From positions 1,920,501-1,984,500 of the forward strand of contig NZ_CP045571.1 of assembly GCF_009662475.1 (NCBI RefSeq): DNA of 64,000 nucleotides. Direction: 5' to 3'. The position numbers were made by a program, and so were the translations under genes. Positions 1-9,484 of this stretch are shown here, piece by piece. Numbering within the stretch: the first letter of the stretch is position 1; each line of letters starts with the position of its first letter. This stretch comes from Acidithiobacillus thiooxidans ATCC 19377. GTDB taxonomy: Bacteria > Pseudomonadota > Gammaproteobacteria > Acidithiobacillales > Acidithiobacillaceae. Below the pieces are notes generated by a model that did no database searches, was not told the DNA's origin, and saw nothing but the letters and a program-made list of their open reading frames with translations.

Positions 1-1256
1 ACCGCTTCCGGGGGCAGACTTTCGTCATCAACTTCGGTGGTAATGCCATTGCCGATGGCAGCATTCGCGGTCTGGCCCATGACATTGCTCTGCTCAACAG
101 CCTGGGGATTAACGTGGTGCTGGTTCATGGCGCCGGACCGCAAATTGATGCGGCTCTGCAGGTTCATGGCTTACAAACGCAACGCGTCAATGGTAAGCGC
201 ATTACCAGCCCCGAAGCCATGCAGGTACTGCGGGAAGCGGTAGGCGGCGCACGCCTGGTGGTGGAAGCAGCTTTGTCTGAAGGACAAATGGGCTCACCCA
301 TGGCACATGCCGGACTTCAGGTGGTCAGCGGTAATTTCATCATTGCCCAGCCTTTGGGTATTCTCGACGGGGTGGATTACCAAAGTACCGGGCAAGTACG
401 GCGGGTGGCCAATGAGGCCATGGAACGGCATCTGGCAGGTGACGAAATTGTCCTGCTTTCACCCATCGGTGTTTCTCCTACCGGAACCCTGTTCAATATC
501 CGTGCTGAAGAAGTAGCCGTCGCTGCAGCCATTGCTTTGGGTGCCGCAAAACTGGTTTTTTACATGGACGAGGACGGCGTTCTGGATGGAAATGGACAGC
601 TCCTGCGACAACTGACCTCATCAGAAATTCCGGGCTTGCTGGAACGTCAAAATATTTCGGCAGATGCCCGCGAGCATCTGCTGAGTGCCGGAGCAGCCTG
701 TGCCAGGGGCGTAGAACGTGTTCATCTGATTTCCCGGCATGTGGATGGTGCCCTGCTCCGCGAACTGTTTACCCGTGATGGCCTGGGCACGCTGATATCC
801 AGGGATTCCTTTGAACATATGCGGATGGCCACGGTCGCCGACATTCCCGGCATTCTCGCTTTGATCCGGCCTCTGGAAGAAAAAGGGATTCTGGTCAAAC
901 GCAGTCGTGAGCGCCTGGAAATGGAAGCAGATCATTTTGTGGTGATGGAACGGGACGGCAAGATTATTGGCTGCGCGGCCGTGTATCCTTATCCCGATCA
1001 GGGCATGGCGGAGGTCGCCTGTCTGGCAGTGGACAACCGTTATCGTCGTCAGGGACGCGGTGAGCGGCTGATGGCGTTTTGTGAGAACTGGGCCAGAGAA
1101 CGGCAATTGTCACAGATTTTTGTGTTGAGCACCCAAACTACCCACTGGTTTCTGGAGCGTAAATTCCGCCAGGGAAGCCTGGAGGAACTTCCTGTTCCAC
1201 GGCAGCAGCTCTATAATTTTCAACGGCGCAGTCAGGTTTTTTTTCAGATTCTCTGA
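1..1256 (+). CDS. argA: N-acetylglutamate synthase (5' end missing)
   Basis: First step of arginine biosynthesis: acetyl-CoA plus glutamate gives N-acetylglutamate, in the cytoplasm. The reading frame is already open at base 3 (FVINFGGNAIADG, the start of an amino-acid-kinase domain), so the start codon lies outside the window. The kinase-fold domain fills about the first two thirds (VLVHGAG, MDEDGV). A GNAT acetyltransferase domain follows, with the acetyl-CoA loop VDNRYRRQGRGERLM near the C-terminus. This kinase-plus-GNAT order is that of classical ArgA rather than ArgB, which lacks the GNAT part. It ends 10 bases from the convergent NYN gene. Confidence 0.93.
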   Translation, partial: RFRGQTFVINFGGNAIADGSIRGLAHDIALLNSLGINVVLVHGAGPQIDAALQVHGLQTQRVNGKRITSPEAMQVLREAVGGARLVVEAALSEGQMGSPMAHAGLQVVSGNFIIAQPLGILDGVDYQSTGQVRRVANEAMERHLAGDEIVLLSPIGVSPTGTLFNIRAEEVAVAAAIALGAAKLVFYMDEDGVLDGNGQLLRQLTSSEIPGLLERQNISADAREHLLSAGAACARGVERVHLISRHVDGALLRELFTRDGLGTLISRDSFEHMRMATVADIPGILALIRPLEEKGILVKRSRERLEMEADHFVVMERDGKIIGCAAVYPYPDQGMAEVACLAVDNRYRRQGRGERLMAFCENWARERQLSQIFVLSTQTTHWFLERKFRQGSLEELPVPRQQLYNFQRRSQVFFQIL

Positions 1257-1266
1257 GAAAACTGAT

Positions 1267-2232
1267 TTAAGGCGTGGTCTCCTCCAGAACTTCTGGTTCG
1301 ACTGCTTCCTCCGCTTCCCGAGTCTCTGCAAAATGCAGTTCTTCGCCGCGATCCAGGCTGTGTCGTTCGGGTTGTTTGCTCATGCCGCCACTACGTCCAT
1401 CATAGCGATTGACCACCGTACAGCGTCGGGCAATGAACCCGCCTTTTTCGGTTTCACTGGGCTCAATGTCAAATTCCAGAATAATATCCCGACTGGGGAG
1501 TTCGTCCGTATCCAGCTCGCGGGGCAAGTCGGAAATATGCACAAAAGCCGATTCGTAGGGAGAGTCCTCATGACGCGTATCAGTCACCCAGAGTCGGGCG
1601 GAGATATTGGTCAGAAAACGGATAAAACCAAAACCGCGCTCGGCTTCCCAACGAATACAAATACCACGAATACGCGAGCCCATTTCTCCCCATGGGACGC
1701 GCACATCGCCCCGGGTCGGGAGCAAACCAGGCACCAGATAGCCCGAATAAAAAGCATCAGCCTCGTGCTGCAATTCTCTGGAAACATTGCGAAATGCCAA
1801 CACTTCCACACGGCAACCCTTGTTTTGCAGTGCCCTGACTACCTGTAGAAAATCACCATCTCCGGTCACCAGCAACAACTGATCCAGTCGTTCGGACTGA
1901 AGCATGACATCCACCGCCAGATCCAGGTCGGCATTAGCTTTTGAAACCCGATTACCCTCATCATCCACAAACCAACGCACGGGCTTTTCAATGATTTTCC
2001 AACCCAGATCACGAACCGCCTGTTGGTAACTGCGGATACCTTCCCGGTACTCACGGTCACTTTTCATGCGTTCCCCATCCACGGCCATATAGGTATTCAG
2101 GCGCAGCAGGCGCGCCTGATCTTCACGCGCAGCGAAACGCCGCAATACGTCATAACGCATGGCATAGCCGCCGTTATAGCGCACATTTTCCGCATCTACA
2201 TAAACACCAATATGTAATTCACCATTACTCAT
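1267..2232 (-). CDS. NYN-domain (PIN-like) nuclease fused to a cold-shock-like domain
   Basis: A 321-residue putative RNA-processing protein. Residues 1 to about 165 form a NYN/LabA (DUF88) domain with the acidic residues expected of this PIN-like nuclease fold: YVDAEN near residue 12, NADLDLAVD near 100 and TGDGDF near 125. Residues about 185-265 carry a cold-shock/S1-like RNA-binding segment with the RNP1-like motif RGFGFIRF and a second FVHISDLP block. The C-terminus is acidic and low-complexity. It lies 6 bases downstream of ilvD and is probably co-transcribed with it. The function is inferred from the domains only; the RNA target is unknown. Confidence 0.8.
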   Translation of the reverse strand: MSNGELHIGVYVDAENVRYNGGYAMRYDVLRRFAAREDQARLLRLNTYMAVDGERMKSDREYREGIRSYQQAVRDLGWKIIEKPVRWFVDDEGNRVSKANADLDLAVDVMLQSERLDQLLLVTGDGDFLQVVRALQNKGCRVEVLAFRNVSRELQHEADAFYSGYLVPGLLPTRGDVRVPWGEMGSRIRGICIRWEAERGFGFIRFLTNISARLWVTDTRHEDSPYESAFVHISDLPRELDTDELPSRDIILEFDIEPSETEKGGFIARRCTVVNRYDGRSGGMSKQPERHSLDRGEELHFAETREAEEAVEPEVLEETTP

Positions 2233-2238
2233 GAATAA

Positions 2239-3915
2239 TCAGGACTCCAGAATGGCACCATTGGCCGCATTGGTAACCAGCTTGCGATAGCGCCGCAACC
2301 AGGAAGACGATAAAGGTTTCTCGACGGGCACCCAATGCTTGCGACGCTCGGCAAGCTCTTCATCAGTCAAATCGACATGAATTTTACCATTGTCCAGGTC
2401 CAGCGAGATGATATCACCGGCTTTCAGCAAACCAATCGGCCCGCCTTCAGCCGCTTCAGGAGAAATATGGCCAATACAGGCACCACGAGTGGCCCCGCTG
2501 AAACGACCATCGGTAATCAAGGCCACGCTTTCACCCAACCCCATTCCCATGATATTGGCGGTTGGCGTCAGCATTTCCGGCATACCGGGACCACCTTTGG
2601 GTCCTTCATACCGGATAACCACCACATCGCCCGCCTGCACCTCGCCCGCCAGAATCCCTTCGGCAGCACTATCCATACTTTCAAAAATCTTGGCAGGCCC
2701 AGAAAACCGGCGCATTTCCGGAATAACCGCACCAATTTTGACAATGCCGCCCTCGGGTGCGAGATTACCGAAAACCACCCGCAGCCCCCCCGTTGGAGAA
2801 ATAGGATTATCAGCCAAGCGAATGATTTTACTGTCCTTGACGCTCGCTTCCGAAACAATTTCACGAAGACTCTGACCGCTGACCGTCGGCTTGTCCAGAT
2901 GCAGTACATCGGGATTACGCTTGTGTACTTCATGGAGAATGGCGGGAATACCCCCTGCCCGACCAATGTCCTCAATATGCACGGTGGATAGTGCCGGCGA
3001 GACCTTTGCCAAATAAGCTACTTTCTGCGCCAGGTCATTGAGGCGGGAAAGCGGATACTGGATGCCTGCTTCGCGGGCAATGGCGAGGGTATGCAAAACC
3101 GTATTGGTAGAACCGCCCATGGCCATATCCAGAATAAATGCATTATCGATGGCGTCAAAGTCCACCAGCTGACGCATGGTCGGTCCGCCCGCCATGGCTA
3201 AAGCGACTACCCGGTCAGCCGCCTGGCGCACCAGATCTCGCCGTCCTGCCGCTGTCGCCAGAATCGTACCATTACCCGGCAACGCAATACCCAACACTTC
3301 CATCAGACAGTTCATGCTGTTGGCCGTAAACATGCCGGAGCAGGAACCGCAGGTCGGACAGGCCTTATCTTCAATTTCCTTGAGGCGGATTTCGGTAATC
3401 TGCCCGCGTTTGAACTGGCCCACAGCTTCAAATGCCGTCACCAAATCAATGGAAGTCCCATCGGAAAGTTTTCCGGCCTCCATCGGGCCACCGGACACGA
3501 ACACTGTCGGCACATCGCAGCGCAGCGCGCCCATGATCATGCCCGGTACAATTTTGTCACAGTTGGGAATACAGATCAGAGCATCCAGATGATGCGCCTG
3601 CACCACGGTTTCAATGGAGTCCGCAATCAACTCCCGGCTCGGCAATGAATAACGCATGCCATCATGCCCCATAATGATGCCATCATCCACGCCTATAGTA
3701 TTGAATTCAAAAGGAATACCGCCTGCCGCCCGAATATTTTCCTTGACGATGCGCCCGAACTCCTGCAAATGCACATGGCCGGGAATGATATCAATATAGG
3801 AGTTCGCCACACCGATGAAGGGCTTATCCATGTCACTGTCCGTGACCCCGCAAGCCTTCAAGAGGGAACGATGAGGGGTCCGTTCAAAACCTTTTTTGAT
3901 CATATCTGAGCGCAT
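2239..3915 (-). CDS. ilvD: Dihydroxy-acid dehydratase
   Basis: Converts 2,3-dihydroxy-3-methylbutanoate and its isoleucine-pathway homologue to the 2-oxo acids in branched-chain amino acid synthesis; an Fe-S cytoplasmic enzyme. The 558 residues fit the family. The cluster-binding cysteines are visible in [11 protein letters not shown] (about residue 118) and [11 protein letters not shown] (about 190), followed by the conserved TANSMNCL. The C-terminal domain has [10 protein letters not shown] and GHISPEA. The ATG at 3915 has an AGGT Shine-Dalgarno-like element just upstream. A second in-frame ATG five codons in is an alternative start. The NYN gene follows after 6 bases. Confidence 0.95.
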   Translation of the reverse strand: MRSDMIKKGFERTPHRSLLKACGVTDSDMDKPFIGVANSYIDIIPGHVHLQEFGRIVKENIRAAGGIPFEFNTIGVDDGIIMGHDGMRYSLPSRELIADSIETVVQAHHLDALICIPNCDKIVPGMIMGALRCDVPTVFVSGGPMEAGKLSDGTSIDLVTAFEAVGQFKRGQITEIRLKEIEDKACPTCGSCSGMFTANSMNCLMEVLGIALPGNGTILATAAGRRDLVRQAADRVVALAMAGGPTMRQLVDFDAIDNAFILDMAMGGSTNTVLHTLAIAREAGIQYPLSRLNDLAQKVAYLAKVSPALSTVHIEDIGRAGGIPAILHEVHKRNPDVLHLDKPTVSGQSLREIVSEASVKDSKIIRLADNPISPTGGLRVVFGNLAPEGGIVKIGAVIPEMRRFSGPAKIFESMDSAAEGILAGEVQAGDVVVIRYEGPKGGPGMPEMLTPTANIMGMGLGESVALITDGRFSGATRGACIGHISPEAAEGGPIGLLKAGDIISLDLDNGKIHVDLTDEELAERRKHWVPVEKPLSSSWLRRYRKLVTNAANGAILES

Positions 3916-4065
3916 GTAAACCTCGTGCTGTATTCAGGAGGCCGACGTTTTTAACGCGGCCAGAAAGCGGAGCGGCAGCCGGAAAGCATAGTGGCCGACC
4001 GTCTGGTTGGTCTGAGGAGTATAGAACCAAGCGCCCGACAGGCCAAGCTGTCCCACCTCAGAAAT

Positions 4066-5118
4066 TCAGGTTTCAGCAGACGGTGGGGGTTGCAACCATT
4101 CCCGCCAGATGGCGAGCAGGACGGCGAGGATGACCGGCCCCAGAAATAATCCAAGCAGACCAAATGTCAGAATGCCACCCAGCACCCCAAACAGGACGAG
4201 CAGAAAAGGAATATGCACTGCGCTGGAAATCACCAGTGGCCGGATCAGATTATCAATCCAGCTCACCACCAGAGCCCCCCAAAGTGCCAGCCCCACACCC
4301 GCAGCGATTTGTCCATGGACCAGCAGCCAGATACTGGCAGCCCCCCACACCAGGGGCGTACCAAATGGTAAAAAAGAAAATAACAGCGTTATTACGGCAA
4401 GCAACACCGGGGCAGGTAATCCTGCTGCCCAATAGCCCAATCCCGCAAGGGCACCCTGAGCCAGGGCCGTCGCCAGAATTCCGTAAATGACAGCGCGAAT
4501 GGTGTTGGCCACGGTTTGCAGATAGTTATCCCCCCGCTGACCCAGAACCTGATGGACCATACGCCGCAGCTGATCAAGCAGTTCCAGTCCGTAACGGTAA
4601 AAGAAAAACGCCGTAATGAGGACCAACACCAGCAGGGCGGCAAAGCGACCAATCCCGCCTGCCAGCATTCCGATATGCCCCGCCCAGGCGGACAAATCTG
4701 GAGACAAAGCCCCCGGCCGAAACTGCGCTTTCCAGGAAGACGGTATTTGTTCAAGCAGGTTCTTTATCCAGCCGCTATGAGTCCATTGAGTGCTTATCAG
4801 GATATGGGCATCCTGCTGACTGAGTTCTGTCAGCACATGATGCAACTCTGTACCCAGGGTCATGCTAAGAAACAGAACAGGGAGAATGAAAATCAGCGCC
4901 AGCATGAATGTCGCTCCGCAGGCGGCCAGCAGGGGTGGCCAGTGACGGCGCATGGGCTTTGCCAAAGGCCACGTTGCGTAAACCAGAATGGCAGCCCAGA
5001 CAATAGCAGGCAGGAAAGGTGCGAGGATTTTCCAGACTAATGCAAAAAAAACAAGGGCAGCGAGAAGTTGCCCGAGGGCAAGTCGCAAATCGCGAACCGT
5101 CAGATCCGCGAGGCGCAT
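4066..5118 (-). CDS. AI-2E / PerM family transporter
   Basis: An integral membrane protein of 350 residues, the usual size for the AI-2E (PF01594) superfamily. Long hydrophobic segments at the N-terminus (LAALVFFALVWKILAPFL, then AIVWAAILVYATWPL) and a cluster of C-terminal helices with the typical glycine-rich segment PFLLVLFGVLGGI and LGLFLGPVILA are visible. Members export small molecules or act as ion antiporters; the substrate cannot be read from the sequence. It lies 6 bases downstream of the malic enzyme gene, on the same strand, and probably forms an operon with it. About 150 non-coding bases separate it from ilvD. Confidence 0.85.
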   Translation of the reverse strand: MRLADLTVRDLRLALGQLLAALVFFALVWKILAPFLPAIVWAAILVYATWPLAKPMRRHWPPLLAACGATFMLALIFILPVLFLSMTLGTELHHVLTELSQQDAHILISTQWTHSGWIKNLLEQIPSSWKAQFRPGALSPDLSAWAGHIGMLAGGIGRFAALLVLVLITAFFFYRYGLELLDQLRRMVHQVLGQRGDNYLQTVANTIRAVIYGILATALAQGALAGLGYWAAGLPAPVLLAVITLLFSFLPFGTPLVWGAASIWLLVHGQIAAGVGLALWGALVVSWIDNLIRPLVISSAVHIPFLLVLFGVLGGILTFGLLGLFLGPVILAVLLAIWREWLQPPPSAET

Positions 5119-5124
5119 GCTTGC

Positions 5125-6363
5125 CTAGAGACGGGAGACGCCGCTTTTGCGCGCGGCTGCACTCACTGCACCCGCCACCCATTGTCGCAGGCGCGGGTCA
5201 AGGGGCTTGGGAATGAAATATTCAGGCCCAAAGCTCAGTCCGTCAGTCCCTGAAAAACCATAGGCTTGTTGAACTTCTTCAGGAACGGGCTCCCGGGCCA
5301 AACGCGCCAGCGCATCGACAGCGGCCAGCAGCATTTCCTGATTAATCTGACTTGCGCGACAATCCAGGGCACCCCGAAATAAAAACGGAAAACCCAGGAC
5401 ATTATTCACCTGATTGGGCATATCCGAACGCCCGGTCGCCATGATGGCATCTGGACGCAAGCGTTTTACGGCAACGGGATCAATTTCCGGGTCAGGATTC
5501 GCCAGGGCAAATATCACCGGCTTTGCAGCCAGTCCGGACAAAGCCGCTTCGGGAATGGCACCGCGTACTGAAACGCCGATGACCGCATCGGCATCCGCCA
5601 GCATATCCATCAGGGTCCAATGCGCAGGTGCCGTAGCAAAGGGCTGGTGCCAGTGCGTCAGGTCGCTGCGGCCTGCATGCAGCACGCCATGCACATCACT
5701 CAAATACACCGCCTCAACACCAAGAGCGCGCAGCATCTTTGCAATGGCCAGACCCGCCGCACCGGCTCCAACAATGGCCACTTTAACGCCCTTAAAGACC
5801 TTACCCTGCAATTCCAGTGCATTTTGCAAAGCAGCGGCGACAATAACGGCAGTGCCATGCTGATCATCGTGAAAAACCGGAATGTCCAACATTTTTTGCA
5901 GGGCTTCTTCCACCTGAAAACACATGGGCGCCGCAATATCTTCCAGGTTGATGCCGCCAAAACCCGGAGCAATCGCCGCCACAACGTCAATCAGATGTTC
6001 CGCATCGCGGGCCTGTACTTCAATATCAAAGGCATTGATGTCCGCAAAATGCTTGAAAAGCAAAGCCTTGCCTTCCATGACCGGCTTACCCGCCAGTGTC
6101 CCGACATTACCCAGTCCAAGAACCGCCGTACCATTGCTGACTACGGCAACCAGATTACCCTTGCCCGTATAGTCGTAGGCTTTTTCCGGGTCAGCAGCAA
6201 TTTCCCGTACCGGTGCCGCAACCCCAGGGGTATAGGCAAGAGATAAATCATCCTGACTTTTACAGGGCTTGCTAGGTATGACTGAAAGTTTACCGGCAGG
6301 ACTTTGGGCGTGGTAATCCAGCGCCCGCCGTCGCAATTCTGCCTGGGCTTCAGCCTGTTCCAT
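5125..6363 (-). CDS. maeB: NAD(P)-dependent malic enzyme, short form
   Basis: Oxidative decarboxylation of malate to pyruvate. The N-terminal malic domain has [30 protein letters not shown] and HDDQHGTA. The NAD-binding Rossmann motif [12 protein letters not shown] follows, then [10 protein letters not shown]. At 412 residues it lacks the C-terminal phosphotransacetylase-like domain of E. coli MaeB (about 760 residues), so it is the short bacterial type, and the symbol is by family only. It sits 6 bases after rpmE. NAD versus NADP use cannot be decided here. Confidence 0.9.
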   Translation of the reverse strand: MEQAEAQAELRRRALDYHAQSPAGKLSVIPSKPCKSQDDLSLAYTPGVAAPVREIAADPEKAYDYTGKGNLVAVVSNGTAVLGLGNVGTLAGKPVMEGKALLFKHFADINAFDIEVQARDAEHLIDVVAAIAPGFGGINLEDIAAPMCFQVEEALQKMLDIPVFHDDQHGTAVIVAAALQNALELQGKVFKGVKVAIVGAGAAGLAIAKMLRALGVEAVYLSDVHGVLHAGRSDLTHWHQPFATAPAHWTLMDMLADADAVIGVSVRGAIPEAALSGLAAKPVIFALANPDPEIDPVAVKRLRPDAIMATGRSDMPNQVNNVLGFPFLFRGALDCRASQINQEMLLAAVDALARLAREPVPEEVQQAYGFSGTDGLSFGPEYFIPKPLDPRLRQWVAGAVSAAARKSGVSRL

Positions 6364-6369
6364 GGATAC

Positions 6370-6576
6370 TTACTGACCGCCGCCGTAACGCTTGCGGAAC
6401 TTCTCAACCTGACCCGCAGCAGAAACATTGCGCTGCTTGCCGGTATAAAAAGGATGGCATTCGGAACAAAGATCAATGTGAAGATCACGATTGGCCGTAG
6501 AACGGGTTTTAAACACATTTCCGCAACTGCAGGTCACAGTGATTTCTTCGTACTTGGGATGGATTTCGGATTTCAT
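6370..6576 (-). CDS. rpmE: 50S ribosomal protein L31 (zinc-binding type)
   Basis: bL31 of the large ribosomal subunit, 68 residues. The four cysteines of the zinc-containing (C+) form are present: C16 and C18 in CSCGNVF, and C37 and C40 in [10 protein letters not shown], with the characteristic HPFYTGKQR. Zinc-free paralogues that replace this form under zinc limitation lack these cysteines. It is followed after 6 bases by the malic enzyme gene and preceded by a recognisable sigma70-type promoter in the gap after rho. Confidence 0.97.
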   Translation of the reverse strand: MKSEIHPKYEEITVTCSCGNVFKTRSTANRDLHIDLCSECHPFYTGKQRNVSAAGQVEKFRKRYGGGQ

Positions 6577-6613
6577 AGTTGAGCTACTCTCGGGCCTGAA
6601 TACAAAGTGGCGA

Positions 6614-6642
6614 ATTATAGGGATAGAGGGGGCAAACGTCCA
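6614..6642 (-). promoter_or_regulatory. Predicted sigma70 promoter for rpmE
   Basis: Read on the minus strand, TGGACG (6637-6642) and a perfect TATAAT (6614-6619) are 17 bases apart, about 40 bases upstream of the rpmE ATG and just beyond the rho stop. Prediction from sequence only. Confidence 0.6.
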
Positions 6643-6650
6643 GCCAATCC

Positions 6651-7907
6651 TCAGCGATTCATGGAATCAAAAAATTCCGCATTGTTTTTGGTGGCGCGCA
6701 CCTTGTCGAGCAGAAACTCCATGGACTCCAAAGAATCCATAGGCGCCAGCAACTTGCGCAATACCCACATTTTGCTGAGCAAATCGGCAGGTACCAGCAA
6801 TTCTTCCCGACGGGTTCCGGATTTGTTGAGATTGATGGCCGGATAAGTGCGCTTCTCGGCCAGACGGCGATCCAGATGGACTTCCATATTACCGGTGCCC
6901 TTGAACTCCTCAAAAATCACTTCGTCCATTTTCGAGCCGGTTTCCACCAAAGCCGTAGCGATAATAGTCAGACTACCACCCTCTTCAATATTTCGGGCGG
7001 CGCCAAAAAAGCGTTTGGGCTTCTGCAGGGCATTGGCATCCACACCACCCGTCAACACCTTGCCGGAAGATGGAACAACCGTATTGAAGGCTCTGGCCAA
7101 GCGTGTAATGGAATCGAGCAGAATTACCACATCGTGCTTGTGCTCTACCAGCCGCTTGGCTTTTTCAAGAACAATTTCAGCAACCTGGGTATGCCGGGTT
7201 GCGGGTTCATCAAAAGTTGAAGAAACCACCTCGCCTTTCACCGAGCGTTGCATATCGGTCACTTCTTCCGGGCGTTCATCAATCAGCAGCACAATCAAAT
7301 AGCATTCAGGATGATTGGCAGTAATGGCGTGAGCAATTTGCTGGAGTAATACGGTTTTACCGGTTTTGGGCGGCGCCACAATCAAACCACGCTGCCCCTT
7401 ACCAATGGGCGAAACCAGGTCAATAATGCGTGGTGCCACTTCACCGTAAGCCACAGCATCATATTCCAGACGCAAAGGTTCATCGGGAAACAAGGGAGTC
7501 AAATCATCAAAATTGACCTTGTTGCGGGTCGCTTCAGGCGATTCAAAATTAATGCTCTCCACTTTAAGGAGGGCAAAATAGCGCTCCCCTTCCTTGGGAG
7601 GACGAATTTGCCCGGACACCGTATCACCCGTCTGCAGGTGAAAACGCCGAATTTGCGAAGGAGAAACATAAATATCATCGGGTCCGGCCATGTATGAGCC
7701 GGAAGCTGCACGCAGAAAACCAAAGCCATCCTGCAAAATTTCCAGCACGCCCTCGCCATAAATAGCATCGCCATTACGGGCATGCGCCTTCAGGATATTG
7801 AAAATAATTTCCTGCTTTTTCTGGCGAGCGGTACCGTCCAACCCCATTTCCTGGCAGATAACGGCCAACTCAGCAGCAGTTTTCCTTTTTAAATCTGTCA
7901 GGTTCAT
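6651..7907 (-). CDS. rho: Transcription termination factor Rho
   Basis: Hexameric RNA-dependent ATPase that ends transcription. The chosen ATG (7907) begins [14 protein letters not shown], the normal family N-terminus, and gives 418 residues. Features in order: the N-terminal helical domain, a cold-shock-like RNA-binding domain ([11 protein letters not shown]), Walker A ([12 protein letters not shown]), Walker B ([14 protein letters not shown]), the Q-loop region and the R-loop SGTRREELL. The frame stays open upstream to a TTG at 8024 that overlaps the trxA stop as TTGA. That would add a 39-residue basic then acidic extension and couple translation to trxA. Neither start has a strong Shine-Dalgarno sequence. 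Confidence 0.95.
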   Translation of the reverse strand: MNLTDLKRKTAAELAVICQEMGLDGTARQKKQEIIFNILKAHARNGDAIYGEGVLEILQDGFGFLRAASGSYMAGPDDIYVSPSQIRRFHLQTGDTVSGQIRPPKEGERYFALLKVESINFESPEATRNKVNFDDLTPLFPDEPLRLEYDAVAYGEVAPRIIDLVSPIGKGQRGLIVAPPKTGKTVLLQQIAHAITANHPECYLIVLLIDERPEEVTDMQRSVKGEVVSSTFDEPATRHTQVAEIVLEKAKRLVEHKHDVVILLDSITRLARAFNTVVPSSGKVLTGGVDANALQKPKRFFGAARNIEEGGSLTIIATALVETGSKMDEVIFEEFKGTGNMEVHLDRRLAEKRTYPAINLNKSGTRREELLVPADLLSKMWVLRKLLAPMDSLESMEFLLDKVRATKNNAEFFDSMNR

Positions 7908-8020
7908 GGCTGTAGCGCCAGGATTTGGCGTCAGCAGAATCTCTTCTTCTTCAAGAAGAATATCTTCGTTGGGAAAAGACTTGGGTGTACGGGGTGATTT
8001 ACGGCGGGGACGTGGTGTAT

Positions 8021-8347
8021 TCAAAGTTGGCTATCCAGAAATGCCGTCAGTTGGGCTTTACTCAAGGCTCCGACTTTCGTTGCTTCCAGCTTTCCATTTT
8101 TGAACAGCAACAAGGTGGGAATACCACGAATACCATACTGAGGGGGGGTGTTGGGATTTTCGTCGATATTGAATTTGGCAATTTGTAATTTGTCAGCATA
8201 TTCAACGGCAACTTCTTCAAGAATGGGTGCAATCATTTTGCAAGGGCCGCACCACTCAGCCCAAAAATCAACCAGAACCGGCTTGGAACATTGCAGCACA
8301 TCGGTTTCAAAACTGTCATCAGACACATACGTAATAGCATCGCTCAT
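8021..8347 (-). CDS. trxA: Thioredoxin 1
   Basis: Cytoplasmic protein-disulfide reductase, 108 residues as in E. coli TrxA. It has the active site [10 protein letters not shown] at about residues 29-38, the buried catalytic Asp region (VLVDFWAEW), and the cis-proline loop [18 protein letters not shown] Shine-Dalgarno sequence lies about 10 bases before the ATG. It is upstream of rho on the same strand, an arrangement common in proteobacteria. Its TGA stop lies within the possible upstream TTG start of rho. Confidence 0.97.
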   Translation of the reverse strand: MSDAITYVSDDSFETDVLQCSKPVLVDFWAEWCGPCKMIAPILEEVAVEYADKLQIAKFNIDENPNTPPQYGIRGIPTLLLFKNGKLEATKVGALSKAQLTAFLDSQL

Positions 8348-8672
8348 GGGAGATAGCTCCTCTGTCTCAGATTGTTACAGCGCTTTGGGTGGAGGTCATT
8401 TAGTGTGTTTCATATGGGATAATCCCAAACTCTAGGCACCGGACGGCGCTGGCAGGTTTGATCTTCTTTCAAATTGAAGGTGTGTGAAAGGATAGCACGA
8501 TATAAACGGTATGCAAGTAGCAAGTTTCTGGACATCTGCATTACAAAGGATTGTAATCAACGATACTGCAGTAGAATCAAGTTATGGTCAAGCCATAGTC
8601 ATGAATTGCCATCAAAATTCATTTCCCGATTACCGACACTTTTCCGCAGACCAGCAAAAAAGGAGCACCATC

Positions 8673-8980
8673 ATGTTTGGATTCCATACTGTCAGACACC
8701 CATGCAGGATATGGGAGCGCATGGCATTCGTATGGGGGGTTTAACGGGTCTGGGTGGTGCCGCTTTGGGCATGATCGCCGGGCAGATGGCCGACGATGGT
8801 GAAGATGCCTTCGAGAAAAGGCTGAAGGTGCAGGTCGCTGTCTGCCCACAGTGTAGTGATCTGTCATTCAAGTATCATGGTGGGCTTTCTGTGATTTTAC
8901 TTCCAGCACCACCATGCCACTACCAAGATGGCAGCGCTACTCAATGTTATAGCACCACTGATCAAAAGAAGTTTGAGTAA
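8673..8980 (+). pseudogene. Probable decayed small glycine-rich protein gene
   Basis: A good ribosome binding site (AAGGAG, 8670 region) precedes ATG 8673, but this frame stops after 23 codons at 8744. A neighbouring frame then reads as plausible protein: MGGLTGLGGAALGMIAGQ, a glycine-zipper-like segment, then DDGEDAFEKRL and a CPQC pair, running to 8980. A single frameshift around 8700 would join them. I do not recognise a family. It could also be chance. Confidence 0.3.
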
Positions 8981-9016
8981 TGCCCGTGCTTCGGCATAAT
9001 GCGAATCTTCGCTCAT
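8897..9016 (-). CDS. Possible 39-residue single-span membrane peptide
   Basis: From ATG 9016, a short acidic head (MSEDSHYAEAR) is followed by one strongly hydrophobic segment (LLLISGAITLSS, AAILVVAWW) and a stop. That is the layout of a small inner-membrane peptide. The Shine-Dalgarno is weak (GGAAAG, too far upstream), and the region is otherwise decayed, so this may be chance. Confidence 0.25.
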   Translation of the reverse strand: MSEDSHYAEARALLKLLLISGAITLSSAAILVVAWWCWK

Positions 9017-9269
9017 AATATATCTGCTGCTTTCCAGGTTGAACCCATTGGCACGATTGGTAGAAAAACGGTAACTTCCCGTCCTCTTAGTGGACAATTC
9101 TTTGCGGTTTCCGTTCAATGAAGAATTCGGCACTGGGGCTTTGATTTGCCTGTTTGCCAGTTGCAGCACCATATCAATGCGCCGAACACCCAAAGTAAGA
9201 CGAAAAGAAAGACGCGGCCAAGCTGGAAAAATTAAAGCCACTAAAAATCAGGGGCTTATTAGCAATGTG

Positions 9270-9362
9270 TGGCGGAGAGAGAGGGATTCGAACCCTCGAT
9301 GGAGTGTTTAGCCCCATACTCCCTTAGCAGGGGAGCGCCTTCAGCCGCTCGGCCATCTCTCC
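9270..9362 (-). tRNA. tRNA-Ser (GCU anticodon)
   Basis: Read on the minus strand, the acceptor arms GGAGAGA and TCTCTCC pair perfectly, followed by discriminator G and an encoded CCA. The anticodon arm CTCCC-loop-GGGAG contains GCU (loop CTGCTAA), reading AGC and AGU codons. The long variable arm and 93-base length are typical of class II tRNA-Ser. The T arm carries GGTTCGAATCC. Confidence 0.95.
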
Positions 9363-9371
9363 GGTAGGCGG

Positions 9372-9401
9372 ATAATACCCTGTTGTCTGGTCTGAGGTCA
9401 A
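9372..9401 (-). promoter_or_regulatory. Predicted promoter of tRNA-Ser
   Basis: On the minus strand TTGACC (9396-9401) and TATTAT (9372-9377) are separated by 18 bases, and the -10 box ends about 9 bases before the tRNA 5' end. The overlap with the 5' end of the plus-strand open frame from 9383 argues against that upstream start for the ABC ATPase. Confidence 0.6.
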
Positions 9402-9484
9402 AGTCTACCGACAAACGAATTTTCCCGGATTTTGAGCGTCTGACAATTATTCCACAGCTTGTGGTAACTTATTCGTCCCTGACA

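Larger units (their letters stand above)
8348..9269. other. Gene-poor stretch between trxA and tRNA-Ser
   Basis: About 920 bases with no full-length recognisable gene. The first 100 bases hold the leader of trxA. The rest contains a probable decayed small ORF on the plus strand (8673-8980) and a possible 39-residue membrane peptide on the minus strand (8897-9016), listed separately. No RNA gene, IS end or array was recognised. Confidence 0.5.

Noticed and set aside
1333-1848. A 171-codon plus-strand frame inside the NYN gene
   Set aside because: Antisense to conserved NYN and cold-shock motifs.
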